In this document: piece by piece, positions 25,865 through 35,557 of the stretch
How the letters are laid out: each line of letters opens with the position of its first letter
How positions within the stretch are numbered: position 1 is the first letter of the stretch
Source: JAVJSD01 sp040219575
GTDB taxonomy: Bacteria; Planctomycetota; Planctomycetia; Pirellulales; Pirellulaceae
Reading direction: 5' to 3'
Assembly (NCBI GenBank): GCA_040219575.1
Contig: JAVJSD010000120.1
Coordinates: 1-64,000, forward strand
DNA length: 64,000 nucleotides
Program-made: the position numbers and the translations under genes
Notes under the pieces: model-generated
What the model was told of the DNA's origin: nothing
Seen by the model: the letters and a program-made list of their open reading frames with translations, nothing else
The model's database searches: none

Positions 25865-26167
25865 GCGCGACGCCGAGCCGACTTGGGACGCGATTGGCAA
25901 AACAGCGCTCGCCGCGGGAAAATAATTCCCCGATCTCCCCGGGCGGCGGCGGCCGATAAAAAGACGCATATTCCCCGTTTTTTTTACTAGTTCCGAACCC
26001 GGGGCTGGCGGCAGCCCGCCGCGAGCGCCAGAAAAAAACCCCATTGGTGGGTAGGCGCGCCGGTTTCCGTTTGCTACCAACAATACATCTGTGCGTTCGC
26101 ACGATGTCTAGTTGAAAATCTTATTTATTTTCTTTTTCTTCTTACTCCAGTTTGTGAGGGTTTCAGC
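25865..26167. other. copy 8-9 spacer, no gene seen
   Basis: About 300 bases with short A and T runs (TTTTTTTTACTAG near 25980, GAAAAAAACCCC near 26033) and a pyrimidine-rich leader just before copy 9. No clear -35/-10 pair and no ORF of note. Confidence 0.55.
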
Positions 26168-27172
26168 ATGAGCAGTCGCTCGCAACGTTCCGCATTCACC
26201 TTGATCGAATTGCTGGTGGTGATCGCCATTATCGGCGTGTTGGCCGCCATGCTCTTGCCGGCGGTGCAGGCCGCCCGGGAGGCCGCCAATCGCTCGGCCT
26301 GCAAGAACAACCTGAAGCAACTGGCGCTCGGTGTGCAAAACCACATGGACCAGCGCGGCGACAACGTGCCGCTGGCCCTGTTCAGCCAGGGCATGTCCTG
26401 GACCGCCCTGATCAGCCCCTACATGGAAAACCAGAACCTGTGGCGAGTGCTGAACTTCGAACGGGAGTACTACGACACCGGCAACTCCAACGACTTTGAC
26501 GACGCCAACGCCGCCTATCCCTACCTGTACTGCCCCTCGCGCCGCAAGGCGCCGCAGTTCGTCACGGTGCAGGGCGTCGCCAACGGCGACAATCTGGTGG
26601 TCGGCGACTACGCCGTGCCCAGCGTCGGCTCGGACGGCAATCGCGACCCGGCGACCACCAACTCCTGGGGACAGGCCCATTCGCTGACGGCCCAGCTCGG
26701 ACCGTTCCTTGCCGTTTGGCGAAACAAGCCGGTCCAGTCCAATGGGAAGAACCAAAGTCTCGACACCATCCGCCGGTACCGCTCCAAGACCTCGTTCGGT
26801 AGTTGGGTCGACGGCACCAGCAATCAAGCCGTGTTCGGCGAGAAAGCCCTTCATCCGCAGTACCTCAACCAGGCCGGCAACTACGGCGACTTCACGATCT
26901 ACGCCTGGATCGAGCTGGATCCGAACTGCTCCGGCGCCACGCGCAACGGTCGGGACACCGTCGCCCGAACGGCCTACGACACGCGCGGCAACGTGAGCAA
27001 GAACCAGCACCGCTATTGGCAGTTGTTTGGCAGCTGGCATCCGAACATCATCCAGTTCGCCTTCGGCGACGGCCGCGTGGACACGATCAACTCCTATTCC
27101 GGCTCCGGCATGACGTACTACGTTTCGCACCGCGCTGACGGCGCCCGTGTCAATCTGACCGGCAGCGGCTGA
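26168..27172 (+). CDS. DUF1559 pseudopilin-like protein, copy 9 (apparent mosaic)
   Basis: 334 residues. Leader MSSRSQRSA/FTLIELL (Ala at -1). The N-terminal half belongs with copies 10-13 (NHMDQRGDN, LNFEREYYDTGNSNDFDDAN, a one-residue-longer NGDNLVVGDYAVPS loop). The C-terminal half follows copy 2: GNRDPATTNSWGQAHSLTAQ, RDTVARTAYDTRGNVSKNQH and 65 identical bases at 27029-27093. The downstream hairpin tail is also like that of copy 2. Gene conversion or unequal crossing-over between copies is the simplest reading. All motifs intact. Confidence 0.92.
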   Translation: MSSRSQRSAFTLIELLVVIAIIGVLAAMLLPAVQAAREAANRSACKNNLKQLALGVQNHMDQRGDNVPLALFSQGMSWTALISPYMENQNLWRVLNFEREYYDTGNSNDFDDANAAYPYLYCPSRRKAPQFVTVQGVANGDNLVVGDYAVPSVGSDGNRDPATTNSWGQAHSLTAQLGPFLAVWRNKPVQSNGKNQSLDTIRRYRSKTSFGSWVDGTSNQAVFGEKALHPQYLNQAGNYGDFTIYAWIELDPNCSGATRNGRDTVARTAYDTRGNVSKNQHRYWQLFGSWHPNIIQFAFGDGRVDTINSYSGSGMTYYVSHRADGARVNLTGSG

Positions 27173-27203
27173 TTTCTCTTCCACATCGATTTGGGCCAAC
27201 CTT

Positions 27204-27240
27204 CGCCCCCGGAGAGAGTACTTCTCCGGGGGCGTTGCCC
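27204..27240 (+). terminator. hairpin terminator after copy 9
   Basis: CGCCCCCGGAGA (27204-27215) pairs perfectly with TCTCCGGGGGCG (27223-27234), followed by TTGCCCGTTCTTGG. Confidence 0.8.
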
Positions 27241-27291
27241 GTTCTTGGGAGCGGGGGAAGCCAATTAATTCAAATTACTTCTTAAAAAATA

Positions 27292-27319
27292 TTGTCGAGT
27301 TTTTCATTCCTCTTATTCT
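27292..27319 (+). promoter_or_regulatory. possible promoter of copy 10
   Basis: TTGTCG (27292-27297), 16-base spacer, TATTCT (27314-27319), close to the start codon. Confidence 0.45.
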
Positions 27320-27332
27320 TAGGGATTCATGT

Positions 27333-28346
27333 ATGTCAAAGAAAATGTCCAAGCAACGCAGGGGGTTCACGCTGATTGAGCTGCTGGTGGTGATCGCCAT
27401 CATCGGCGTGCTGGCCGCCATGCTGTTGCCCGCCGTGCAGGCCGCCCGCGAGGCCGCCAATCGCTCGGCCTGCAAGAACAACCTCAAGCAGTTGGCCCTG
27501 GGCGTGCAGAACCACATGGACCAGCGGGGCGACAACATGCCCTTGGCCCTGTTCAGCGAGGGGATGTCCTGGGCGGCGCTGATCAGCCCCTACCTGGAGA
27601 ACCAGAACCTGTGGCGTGCGCTGACCCTCGAGCGGGAATACTACAACACGGGCAATTCCGACGACATTGACGACGCCAACGCCGCCTACCCGTACCTGTA
27701 TTGCCCGTCGCGCCGCAAGGCGCCGCAATTCGCCTCGGTGCCCAGCGTGACCGGCGCCGAAAACCTGGTGCTGGGCGACTATGCCGTCCCCAGCGTCGGA
27801 TCCGCCAGCACCTCCGATTGCACGCAATCCAGCTCCTGGGGTCAGGCCCACTCAATGACGGCGCAGCTTGGGCCGTTTCTCGCCGTCTGGCGGAACAAGC
27901 CCGTCCAGTCGAACGGAAACAACCAGAGCACCGACACCGTGCGACGGTACCGCTCTAAGACCACGTTCGGTAGTTGGGTCGACGGCACGAGCAACCAGGC
28001 CGTGTTCGGCGAGAAGTCGATGCACCCGCAGTACCTGAACCGGACCGACGTCTACGGCGACTTCACAATTTATGCGTGGGTCGAAATGGTTCCCGACTGC
28101 TCCGGCGCCACGCGCAACGGCCGCGAGGCCCCCAGCCGCACGGTTTACGACATCCGCGGCGGCAACATCTCGCAGGGGACGCACGGCAAGTACCGCATCT
28201 TCGGCAGCTGGCACCCCAACATCACCCAGTTCGCCTTCGGCGACGGCCGCGTGGACGCCATCAACTCGTATTCGGGCTCCACCATGGTCTACAACATTTC
28301 GAACCGGGCCGACGGCTCGCGGGTCAACCTGACCGGCAGCGGCTGA
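27333..28346 (+). CDS. DUF1559 pseudopilin-like protein, copy 10
   Basis: 337 residues from ATG 27333 (a second in-frame ATG at 27345 is possible). Leader MSKKMSKQRRG/FTLIELL: the only member of the copy 9-13 group that keeps Gly at -1. It shares SVGSASTSDCTQSSSWGQAH and DIRGGNISQGTHGKYRIFG with copy 11. It has FGEKSMHPQYL in place of FGEKALHPRYL, and TMVYNISNRADGSR near the end. H-X9-DG is HPNITQFAFGDG. Ends VNLTGSG. Confidence 0.92.
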   Translation: MSKKMSKQRRGFTLIELLVVIAIIGVLAAMLLPAVQAAREAANRSACKNNLKQLALGVQNHMDQRGDNMPLALFSEGMSWAALISPYLENQNLWRALTLEREYYNTGNSDDIDDANAAYPYLYCPSRRKAPQFASVPSVTGAENLVLGDYAVPSVGSASTSDCTQSSSWGQAHSMTAQLGPFLAVWRNKPVQSNGNNQSTDTVRRYRSKTTFGSWVDGTSNQAVFGEKSMHPQYLNRTDVYGDFTIYAWVEMVPDCSGATRNGREAPSRTVYDIRGGNISQGTHGKYRIFGSWHPNITQFAFGDGRVDAINSYSGSTMVYNISNRADGSRVNLTGSG

Positions 28347-28371
28347 TCGCCCGCTCAATCGGCAGCGGCCG

Positions 28372-28406
28372 CGACGCGCCCCCAGAGGCCCGCCCTCCGG
28401 GGGCGT
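28372..28406 (+). terminator. imperfect hairpin after copy 10
   Basis: GACGCGCCCCC pairs with GGGGGCGTC with a bulge. The tail GGCCGTTCTTGGCGA is shared in form with copies 9, 11 and 12. Confidence 0.6.
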
Positions 28407-28513
28407 CGGCCGTTCTTGGCGAGGCGGGATGTTAGAAAAATGTAAAAAAATCCTAAGCATATTTTTCAGGATTTGGCGGAACCAGGTCGGAAGTTCCGTG
28501 TTTCAAATTGTGA

Positions 28514-28548
28514 CTGCATCGCGCAAATATTTTCCTTGAATTTCCATT
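28514..28548 (+). promoter_or_regulatory. conserved upstream element of copy 11
   Basis: CTGCATCGCGCAAATA followed by TTTTCCTTG. The same 35-base element with four differences lies before copy 12 at 29826-29860. It may hold the promoter or a regulator site. Confidence 0.5.
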
Positions 28549-28638
28549 TCTCCGGAATTCGCCTGCAGGGAGTCGCCGCATCTCGCCGCAGATTCTCGTC
28601 TTCTCATTCCATCTCACTTTTCTCAAAGGATTTCTCTC

Positions 28639-29652
28639 ATGAATTCAAGCAACGTCGCTCGACGAAAGGCGTTCACGCTGATCGAGCTGTTGGTGGTGAT
28701 CGCCATCATCGGCGTGCTGGCCGCCATGTTGTTGCCCGCCGTGCAGGCCGCCCGCGAGGCCGCCAACCGCTCGGCCTGCAAGAACAACCTGAAGCAACTG
28801 GCCCTGGGCGTGCAGAACCACATGGACCAGCGGGGCGACAACGTGCCGCTGGCGCTGTTCAGCGAGGGGATGTCCTGGGCGGCCCTGATCAGTCCCTACA
28901 TGGAGAACCAAAACCTGTGGCGGGTGCTGGATCTGGAGCGCGAATACTATCACGTCGGCAATTCGAACGACTACGACGACGCGAATTCGGCTTATCCGTA
29001 CCTGTATTGCCCCTCGCGCCGCAAGGCGCCGCAGTTCGTGACGATCCCCGGCGTCGCGGACGCGGACAATCTGGTGGCGGGCGACTACGCCGTTCCCAGC
29101 GTCGGCTCGGCCAGCACCTCGGATTGCACGCAGACCAGTTCGTGGGGACAGGCGAACTCGCTGACGGCGCAGCTCGGTCCGTTCCTGACGGTCTGGCGAA
29201 ACAAGCCGGTTCAGTCGAACGGCAACAACTACGGCCGCGACACGGTGCGGCAGTACCGCTCGAAGACGTCGTTCAGCAGTTGGGTCGACGGCACCAGCAA
29301 CCAGGCCGTGTTCGGCGAGAAGTCGATGCACCCGCAGTACCTGAACCAGACCGACGTCTACGGCGACTTCACGATCTACGCCTGGATTGAGTTGGTTCCC
29401 GATTGCTCCGGCGCCACGCGCAACGGCCGCGAGGCCCCCAGCCGCACCGCCTACGACATCCGCGGCGGCAACATCTCCCAGGGAACGCACGGCAAGTACC
29501 GCATCTTCGGCAGCTGGCATCCCAACATCACCCAGTTCGGATTCGGCGACGGCCGCGTGGACGCCATCAACTCGTATTCGGGCTCCGGCATGGTGTACTA
29601 CGTCTCGAATCGTGCCGACGGCGCGCGGGTCAACCTGACCGGCAGCGGCTGA
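28639..29652 (+). CDS. DUF1559 pseudopilin-like protein, copy 11
   Basis: 337 residues. Leader MNSSNVARRKA/FTLIELL (Ala at -1). The ribosome site is weak (AAAGGATTTCTCTC). It is very close to copies 10 and 12: LDLEREYYHVGNSNDYDDAN, SASTSDCTQTSSWGQANS, GREAPSRTAYDIRGGNIS. The domain has SFSSWVDGTSNQ instead of SFGSW, a change shared with copies 7, 8, 12 and 13. The motif is HPNITQFGFGDG. Ends VNLTGSG. Confidence 0.92.
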   Translation: MNSSNVARRKAFTLIELLVVIAIIGVLAAMLLPAVQAAREAANRSACKNNLKQLALGVQNHMDQRGDNVPLALFSEGMSWAALISPYMENQNLWRVLDLEREYYHVGNSNDYDDANSAYPYLYCPSRRKAPQFVTIPGVADADNLVAGDYAVPSVGSASTSDCTQTSSWGQANSLTAQLGPFLTVWRNKPVQSNGNNYGRDTVRQYRSKTSFSSWVDGTSNQAVFGEKSMHPQYLNQTDVYGDFTIYAWIELVPDCSGATRNGREAPSRTAYDIRGGNISQGTHGKYRIFGSWHPNITQFGFGDGRVDAINSYSGSGMVYYVSNRADGARVNLTGSG

Positions 29653-29684
29653 TCGGCGCGGCGAATCCTTGGGTGGGCCAAGTC

Positions 29685-29719
29685 ACGCCCCTGGAGGAGC
29701 TTCTGACCTCCAGGGGCGT
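29685..29719 (+). terminator. hairpin terminator after copy 11
   Basis: ACGCCCCTGGAGG (29685-29697) pairs perfectly with CCTCCAGGGGCGT (29707-29719), followed by CGTCCGTTCTTGG. Confidence 0.8.
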
Positions 29720-29825
29720 CGTCCGTTCTTGGCGACCGAAGGTGTTAGTAAATTGTGAATAATATCTAAACAATATTTGGAAGGTTTTTCGACACCGTTG
29801 CAGACGATTTGTGTTATAAGGACGG

Positions 29826-29860
29826 CTGCATCGCGCAAATAATTTCCTTGGGTTTTCATT
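29826..29860 (+). promoter_or_regulatory. conserved upstream element of copy 12
   Basis: CTGCATCGCGCAAATA then ATTTCCTTG, matching the element before copy 11. A TATAAG sequence lies just upstream at 29815-29820. Confidence 0.5.
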
Positions 29861-29948
29861 AATCCCAACTCCACTCATCAGGAATTCGCGTTGCGCATGC
29901 AGATCCTTGCGTCCTTATCCCCTCTACTTTATTCAAAGGGTTTCACCA

Positions 29949-30962
29949 ATGTTGCAGAGGAATGTAGTACGACGAAAGGCGTTCACGCTGATTGAGTTGC
30001 TGGTGGTGATCGCCATTATCGGCGTGCTGGCCGCCATGCTGTTGCCCGCCGTGCAGGCCGCCCGTGAGGCCGCCAACCGCTCGGCCTGTAAGAACAATCT
30101 GAAGCAGCTGGCCCTCGGTGTGCAGAACCACATGGACCAGCGGGGCGACAACGTGCCGCTAGCGCTGTTCAGCGAGGGCATGTCCTGGGCGGCGCTGATC
30201 AGCCCCTACATGGAGAACCAAAACCTGTGGCGCGTGCTGAACTTCGAGCGGGAGTACTACAACACGGGAAACTCGGACGACTTCGACGACGCCAACGCCG
30301 CCTACCCGTACCTGTATTGCCCGTCGCGCCGCAAGGCGCCGCAGTTCGTCACGGTGACGGGTGTGACCGGGGCCGACAACCTGGTCGCCGGCGACTACGC
30401 AGTGCCCAGCTACGGCGCCGCCAGTTCGGCGGACTGCACCCAGTCGAACACCTGGGGACAGGCCAACTCGCTTACTCAGCAGCTCGGCCCGTTCCTCACC
30501 ATCTGGCGGAACAAGCCGACGCAGTCCAACGGCAACAACTACGGCCTCGACACCGTCCGCCAGTATCGTTCGAAGACGTCGTTCAGCAGTTGGGTCGACG
30601 GCACCAGCAACCAGGCGGTGTTCGGCGAAAAGTCGATGCACCCGCAATACCTGAACCAGGTCGGCGTGTACGGCGACTTCACGATCTACGCCTGGATGGA
30701 GCTCGATCCGAACTGCTCCGGCGCCACGCGCAACGGGCGTGAGGCGCCCAGCCGCACCGCCTACGACATCCGCGGCGGCAACATCTCCCAGGGGACGCAC
30801 GGCAAATACCGCATCTTCGGCAGCTGGCATCCCAACATCACCCAGTTCGCCTTCGGCGACGGACGCGTCGACACCATCAACTCGTATTCCGGTTCCGGCA
30901 TGGTGGTCTATATCTCCCACCGCGCCGACGGCTCGCGCGTCAACTTGACGGGCAGCGGCTGA
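29949..30962 (+). CDS. DUF1559 pseudopilin-like protein, copy 12
   Basis: 337 residues from ATG 29949, AAAGGG upstream; longer starts would add an unlikely polar extension. Leader MLQRNVVRRKA/FTLIELL. Nearest to copy 11 (upstream element and body). Distinct parts: SYGAASSADCTQSNTWGQAN, TQQLGPFLTIWRNKPTQSNG, MVVYISHRADGSR. Motif HPNITQFAFGDG. Ends VNLTGSG. Confidence 0.92.
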   Translation: MLQRNVVRRKAFTLIELLVVIAIIGVLAAMLLPAVQAAREAANRSACKNNLKQLALGVQNHMDQRGDNVPLALFSEGMSWAALISPYMENQNLWRVLNFEREYYNTGNSDDFDDANAAYPYLYCPSRRKAPQFVTVTGVTGADNLVAGDYAVPSYGAASSADCTQSNTWGQANSLTQQLGPFLTIWRNKPTQSNGNNYGLDTVRQYRSKTSFSSWVDGTSNQAVFGEKSMHPQYLNQVGVYGDFTIYAWMELDPNCSGATRNGREAPSRTAYDIRGGNISQGTHGKYRIFGSWHPNITQFAFGDGRVDTINSYSGSGMVVYISHRADGSRVNLTGSG

Positions 30963-30994
30963 TACCGCCTTGCATAATTCGACCGGGCTCACTT

Positions 30995-31028
30995 CGCCCC
31001 CGAAAACGACTTCACGTTTTCGGGGGCG
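30995..31028 (+). terminator. hairpin terminator after copy 12
   Basis: CGCCCCCGAAAACG (30995-31008) pairs perfectly with CGTTTTCGGGGGCG (31015-31028), 6-base loop, then TTGCCGGTTCTTGG. Confidence 0.85.
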
Positions 31029-31147
31029 TTGCCGGTTCTTGGGGCATGTGGTACTTAGTTTTTTGACAATTGTTTAGTTCTTTTTGCGGACATTTCGCTC
31101 GTCGTTCTAATTCTTTCCATTCTTTCCTGGATTTGAGGATTCGTGCC

Positions 31148-32164
<1,017 letters not shown>

Positions 32165-32192
32165 TCGTAGCGGTTTGCCGACTGTTCACCAG

Positions 32193-32235
32193 CAACGCCT
32201 CCAGAGAGCCGGTCTTTCTGGAGGCGTTGTTTTTT
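32193..32235 (+). terminator. hairpin terminator after copy 13
   Basis: CAACGCCTCCAGA (32193-32205) pairs perfectly with TCTGGAGGCGTTG (32217-32229), then TTTTTT. It closes the array before the convergent hydrolase gene. Confidence 0.88.
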
Positions 32236-32303
32236 GCGCATCGTCGCACCACCTGCGAGCCACACGCATACCGTCAAAAAAGGTTTCGTGCTCCAACCTG
32301 CTC

Positions 32304-34610
32304 TTACGGCTTGAGCTGCTCGTCGAGCCACTGGTAGGCGGCCTGGCGCACCGTGTCGGGAAAGTCGTGGGCCTCGTCGGGATACTCGGCGTGGAGATTC
32401 GACTCGGCGCCCAGCCGGCGGTAGACGCCTGCCGCTTCGGCGACGACCTCTTTCACGCCGGCCAGATCGAAATTGCTGTCGCGCCGCGGAGCGCAGACGA
32501 ACACGGGGCGAGGGGCGATCGCCGCGAGAACCTCGTGAAAGTCGAAAGGCATTCGATCGGGATCGTTTTCGTATACGTCCCGAATGCGAGGCATGTAGCG
32601 GTCGCTCGTCCAGCCGGCCAGCTTGCCTCCATAGTAGCGGTGGAAGGCGGTGAATCCACAGCTGGTGACCACGGCCCGAATCCGCAGATCGAACGGCGCC
32701 GTGAACAGGCCGTTGTGGCCGCCCAGCGAATGCCCGATGCAGCCGATGCGATCGCGGTCCACCTCCGGCAGCGACTCCAGCAGATCGACCGCCCGCACGT
32801 TGTTCCAGATCGCCTTCATCGTGCCGCTGACGTAGGGCTCGCCGGCCCGCTCGAAATCGTAGTCGTACTCGCCGAACGACGGGTAGTCGGGCGCCAGGCA
32901 AACGTAGCCGCGCTGGGCCAATTCGTGGGCGTAGTGCTGCGAGGAGCGGTCGAACAAGCCGGCGGGGGAGTCCTTTCCGCCTCGATTCGTCTGATGCAGG
33001 CAGAGCATGGCCGCGACGCGTTTGCCGGGCGGCAGGTTCTTGGGAATCAGCAGCCAGGCGGGCACGCGGTCCACCTGACCGTCGGCGTCGAGTTCGGCCG
33101 CGAAGCTCACCTTGCGGCGTGTGTAGTGCTCCGTCTCCTCTTCGGAGACGACCCGCACGTCCAGCGGAACGCGTCGCGAACTACTCGGCAATTCGCCCAT
33201 CACTTGCTGCATTCCGGCCAGGATGTGCGCGCGGCGGTGAGCCCACTGGGCGGCGTTCTCGACGCCTTGCAACTGCTGCTCGTCATCGCGATACACCAGC
33301 AGTTCGGTGTGATCGTCGTAGGCCGCGTACCGGGCCGGATCGGCGGCGGCCGCGGATGGTGCGTCTTGCTCCGCCGCGTTCTTGTCCACCAACAGGTTCT
33401 CCAGCCAATACAGACCGCTTCGCCCGCTGGCGACGAGGTCGATGTCGCCGTCGCCGTCGAGATCGGCCGCCTTGGGATCGAGGTCGAAACCGATCCGCCA
33501 GTCGCGCGAGATCAGCCCGCTGCGCCAGGCGCGCGTCGAGACGTCGAACTTGTACCAGGCGATGACCAGCGGATCGTACTCGCCGGGATCCTTGCCGTCG
33601 TGCCCCATGTAGCGTTTTCCGGCGACAAGCTCGTCGCGCCCGTCGCCGTCGACGTCGGCCAGCAGCAGGCTGTGCGCCTCGCACCAACTGGTGTCGATGA
33701 CGTGCATCGCCCAGGTGCGGCTGTCGCCCGACTGCTGCTGCTCGAGCCAGTACAGACCCACGTTGTGCCCGCGTCCCCAGACGAGGTCGCTGTCGCCGTC
33801 GGCGTCGACGTCCATCACGATCAGGGGAATGCTGCCGTCACGATGCAGTTCGAACTCGGGCCTCCACAGCCAGCGTCCCGCCCGCGCATCGTGCGGCGCC
33901 TTGAGCCAGCCCTGCGTGGTCACCAGATCGCCACGCCCATCGCCATCGAGGTCGCCGAAGCCGACACCATGCCCGGCCGCCTCGCGCGGCAGGTCGTGTC
34001 GAATCCAGTGCGGCGAGCCCTGCGGCTCATCAGCGGGCCGCACCTCCCACCAAGCGGCGAAGCTTGTTCCGTTGGGGAGCACGTCGAGCCGGCCGTCGCC
34101 GTCGATGTCGGCCAGGCGTCCGGTCTCCATGGGGCCGGGCGTATCGACGACGAACCGCTTCCAGGGACCAAGTTTCTCTCCCGGATGCTGAACCCAGTAC
34201 AGCGATTTGCTGCGGTAGTTGGCGCTGACCAGGTCGGTCCAGCCGTCTCCATCCACATCCAGCGGCAAGCTGGAATAGTCGTCGTTGCGACCGCGAATCA
34301 CTTCCACATCGCGAACGAAATGCCGCTTCCATGTCGGCGCTTCGTACCACCAGCCGCCGGCGACCACATCCAGCCGCCCGTCGCGATCGACGTCGAGCAC
34401 GGTGCACGAGCTGTTGATCGAGGCGGCGTCGATCGCGTGCGGCCGAAAGCCCGGGTGCGCCGCGGGTGGGGCGGCGGCGGAGGGCGATTCGACGAGCGTC
34501 ACCAGCGCGGCGGCGATCATCAGAATCGATGCGGGAGATCGACGCCGGTGACGCCGACGTGCGAGAGATGCCGGCGGCGTGGGGCGGGTGGTGGCTGGAG
34601 TCCGTAACAT
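32304..34610 (-). CDS. FG-GAP/VCBS propeller fused to an alpha/beta hydrolase
   Basis: 768 residues from ATG 34610; the alternative start 26 codons upstream lacks support. A basic leader with a hydrophobic stretch (ASILMIAAALVTLVES) suggests export. Residues about 55-400 hold FG-GAP-type calcium repeats: VLDVDRDGRLDVVAGG, LDVDGDGWTDLVSA, ADIDGDGRLDVLPN, GDLDGDGRGDLVTT, MDVDADGDSDLVWG, ADVDGDGRDELVAG, ADLDGDGDIDLVAS. The C-terminal 300 residues are an alpha/beta hydrolase (acetyl-xylan esterase/dienelactone-hydrolase type): nucleophile elbow CIGHSLGGHN and late His in DEAHDF. An extracellular esterase with a propeller is inferred. Confidence 0.85.
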   Translation of the reverse strand: MLRTPATTRPTPPASLARRRHRRRSPASILMIAAALVTLVESPSAAAPPAAHPGFRPHAIDAASINSSCTVLDVDRDGRLDVVAGGWWYEAPTWKRHFVRDVEVIRGRNDDYSSLPLDVDGDGWTDLVSANYRSKSLYWVQHPGEKLGPWKRFVVDTPGPMETGRLADIDGDGRLDVLPNGTSFAAWWEVRPADEPQGSPHWIRHDLPREAAGHGVGFGDLDGDGRGDLVTTQGWLKAPHDARAGRWLWRPEFELHRDGSIPLIVMDVDADGDSDLVWGRGHNVGLYWLEQQQSGDSRTWAMHVIDTSWCEAHSLLLADVDGDGRDELVAGKRYMGHDGKDPGEYDPLVIAWYKFDVSTRAWRSGLISRDWRIGFDLDPKAADLDGDGDIDLVASGRSGLYWLENLLVDKNAAEQDAPSAAAADPARYAAYDDHTELLVYRDDEQQLQGVENAAQWAHRRAHILAGMQQVMGELPSSSRRVPLDVRVVSEEETEHYTRRKVSFAAELDADGQVDRVPAWLLIPKNLPPGKRVAAMLCLHQTNRGGKDSPAGLFDRSSQHYAHELAQRGYVCLAPDYPSFGEYDYDFERAGEPYVSGTMKAIWNNVRAVDLLESLPEVDRDRIGCIGHSLGGHNGLFTAPFDLRIRAVVTSCGFTAFHRYYGGKLAGWTSDRYMPRIRDVYENDPDRMPFDFHEVLAAIAPRPVFVCAPRRDSNFDLAGVKEVVAEAAGVYRRLGAESNLHAEYPDEAHDFPDTVRQAAYQWLDEQLKP

Positions 34611-34713
34611 GGCGTACTCTTTTGAGGGTTGAAACGCGCCCGACAGCGGCCTTGAAGAAAGCCGGCGTTCATGATAACTGCGGGGCAATCAAGAGAACAC
34701 ACGCGAGTACGCC

Positions 34714-35442
34714 ATGCCGATCGACTTTCGTTGCACGCACTGCGGCAAGTTGCTGCGAGTCGGCGACGACGCGGCCGGTAAGAAGTCGCGCTGTCCCGAC
34801 TGTGGAAACATCCAGGACATTCCAGCAGGCTCGACGCCTGAATCTCCGGCCGCTCCCCAGCGGCCGATCCCTCCTTCGCAGTCGGGGTTCACCTCCGAAG
34901 GATTCGGATCGCCATCGCCCCCGCCTTCCTCTCCCTTCAACCCTCCGCGTCCCTACGGAGCCGGCGATGGCGGCTCGACCTACGGTGGAAATCCCTATGC
35001 CGAATCGGCGGCGAGCGGCAATCCCTACGCCGCGCCCGCCGGGGGGCACGACTACCGCGCCGCGCCGTCGGGCGGCCCGCTGCCCGAGCACATCGCGCTC
35101 GGCCGATTGCAGGGGCCCGCGATCGTGATCATCGTGTTTTCCATCCTGGGCCTGGCCTGCATGGCCTTGATGGGGCTCGGTTTCGCCATCGAGGTCGCCG
35201 AGGGGCGAGCCGACGACGACTCCATCCCCATCGTCGTCCTGCTTGTGCTCAACATTCCCTTGCGGCTGGTGATGCTGATCGGCGCCATCGCGATGTTGCG
35301 GCTGAAAAACTATCCGCTGTCGATGGCCGCCGCGGTTGTTACCGTGCTTCCCTGCGGTTTCTGCCTCTGCCTCGATGTTCCGTTTGGAATCTGGGCGATC
35401 GTCGTGCTGTCCGACGCGGGCGTCAGGGCGGCCTTCAAATAG
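34714..35442 (+). CDS. zinc-ribbon membrane protein with proline-rich linker
   Basis: 242 residues. The N-terminus is a zinc ribbon (FRCTHCGKLLRVG, then SRCPDCGNIQDIP). A flexible Pro/Ser/Gly linker with repeated GNPYA units follows (about 45-115). The C-terminal third has about four membrane segments (PAIVIIVFSILGLACMALMG onward), ending GIWAIVVLSDAGVRAAF, similar to the end of the 95-residue protein at 5676-5963. Such proteins are common in planctomycetes and uncharacterised. Bases 34611-34713 hold its promoter region shared with the divergent hydrolase. Confidence 0.75.
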   Translation: MPIDFRCTHCGKLLRVGDDAAGKKSRCPDCGNIQDIPAGSTPESPAAPQRPIPPSQSGFTSEGFGSPSPPPSSPFNPPRPYGAGDGGSTYGGNPYAESAASGNPYAAPAGGHDYRAAPSGGPLPEHIALGRLQGPAIVIIVFSILGLACMALMGLGFAIEVAEGRADDDSIPIVVLLVLNIPLRLVMLIGAIAMLRLKNYPLSMAAAVVTVLPCGFCLCLDVPFGIWAIVVLSDAGVRAAFK

Positions 35443-35557
35443 GGCGGAGGCGGCCGCCCGATGCGTCCCGCCCTGGATTCGATCGCGAGGCATGGTCTAT
35501 CATCATCCAGGGGGCCGCCGTGTTCGCGCGGACGCTTGCGTTTCAAAAGAACCCACC

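Noticed and set aside
26041..26110. Promoter of DUF1559 copy 9
   Set aside because: TTGCTA is present but no acceptable -10 hexamer lies 15-18 bases downstream, so none was called.
32175..34607. An 810-codon plus-strand frame
   Set aside because: Antisense to the propeller-hydrolase gene, whose calcium repeats and nucleophile elbow are unambiguous.
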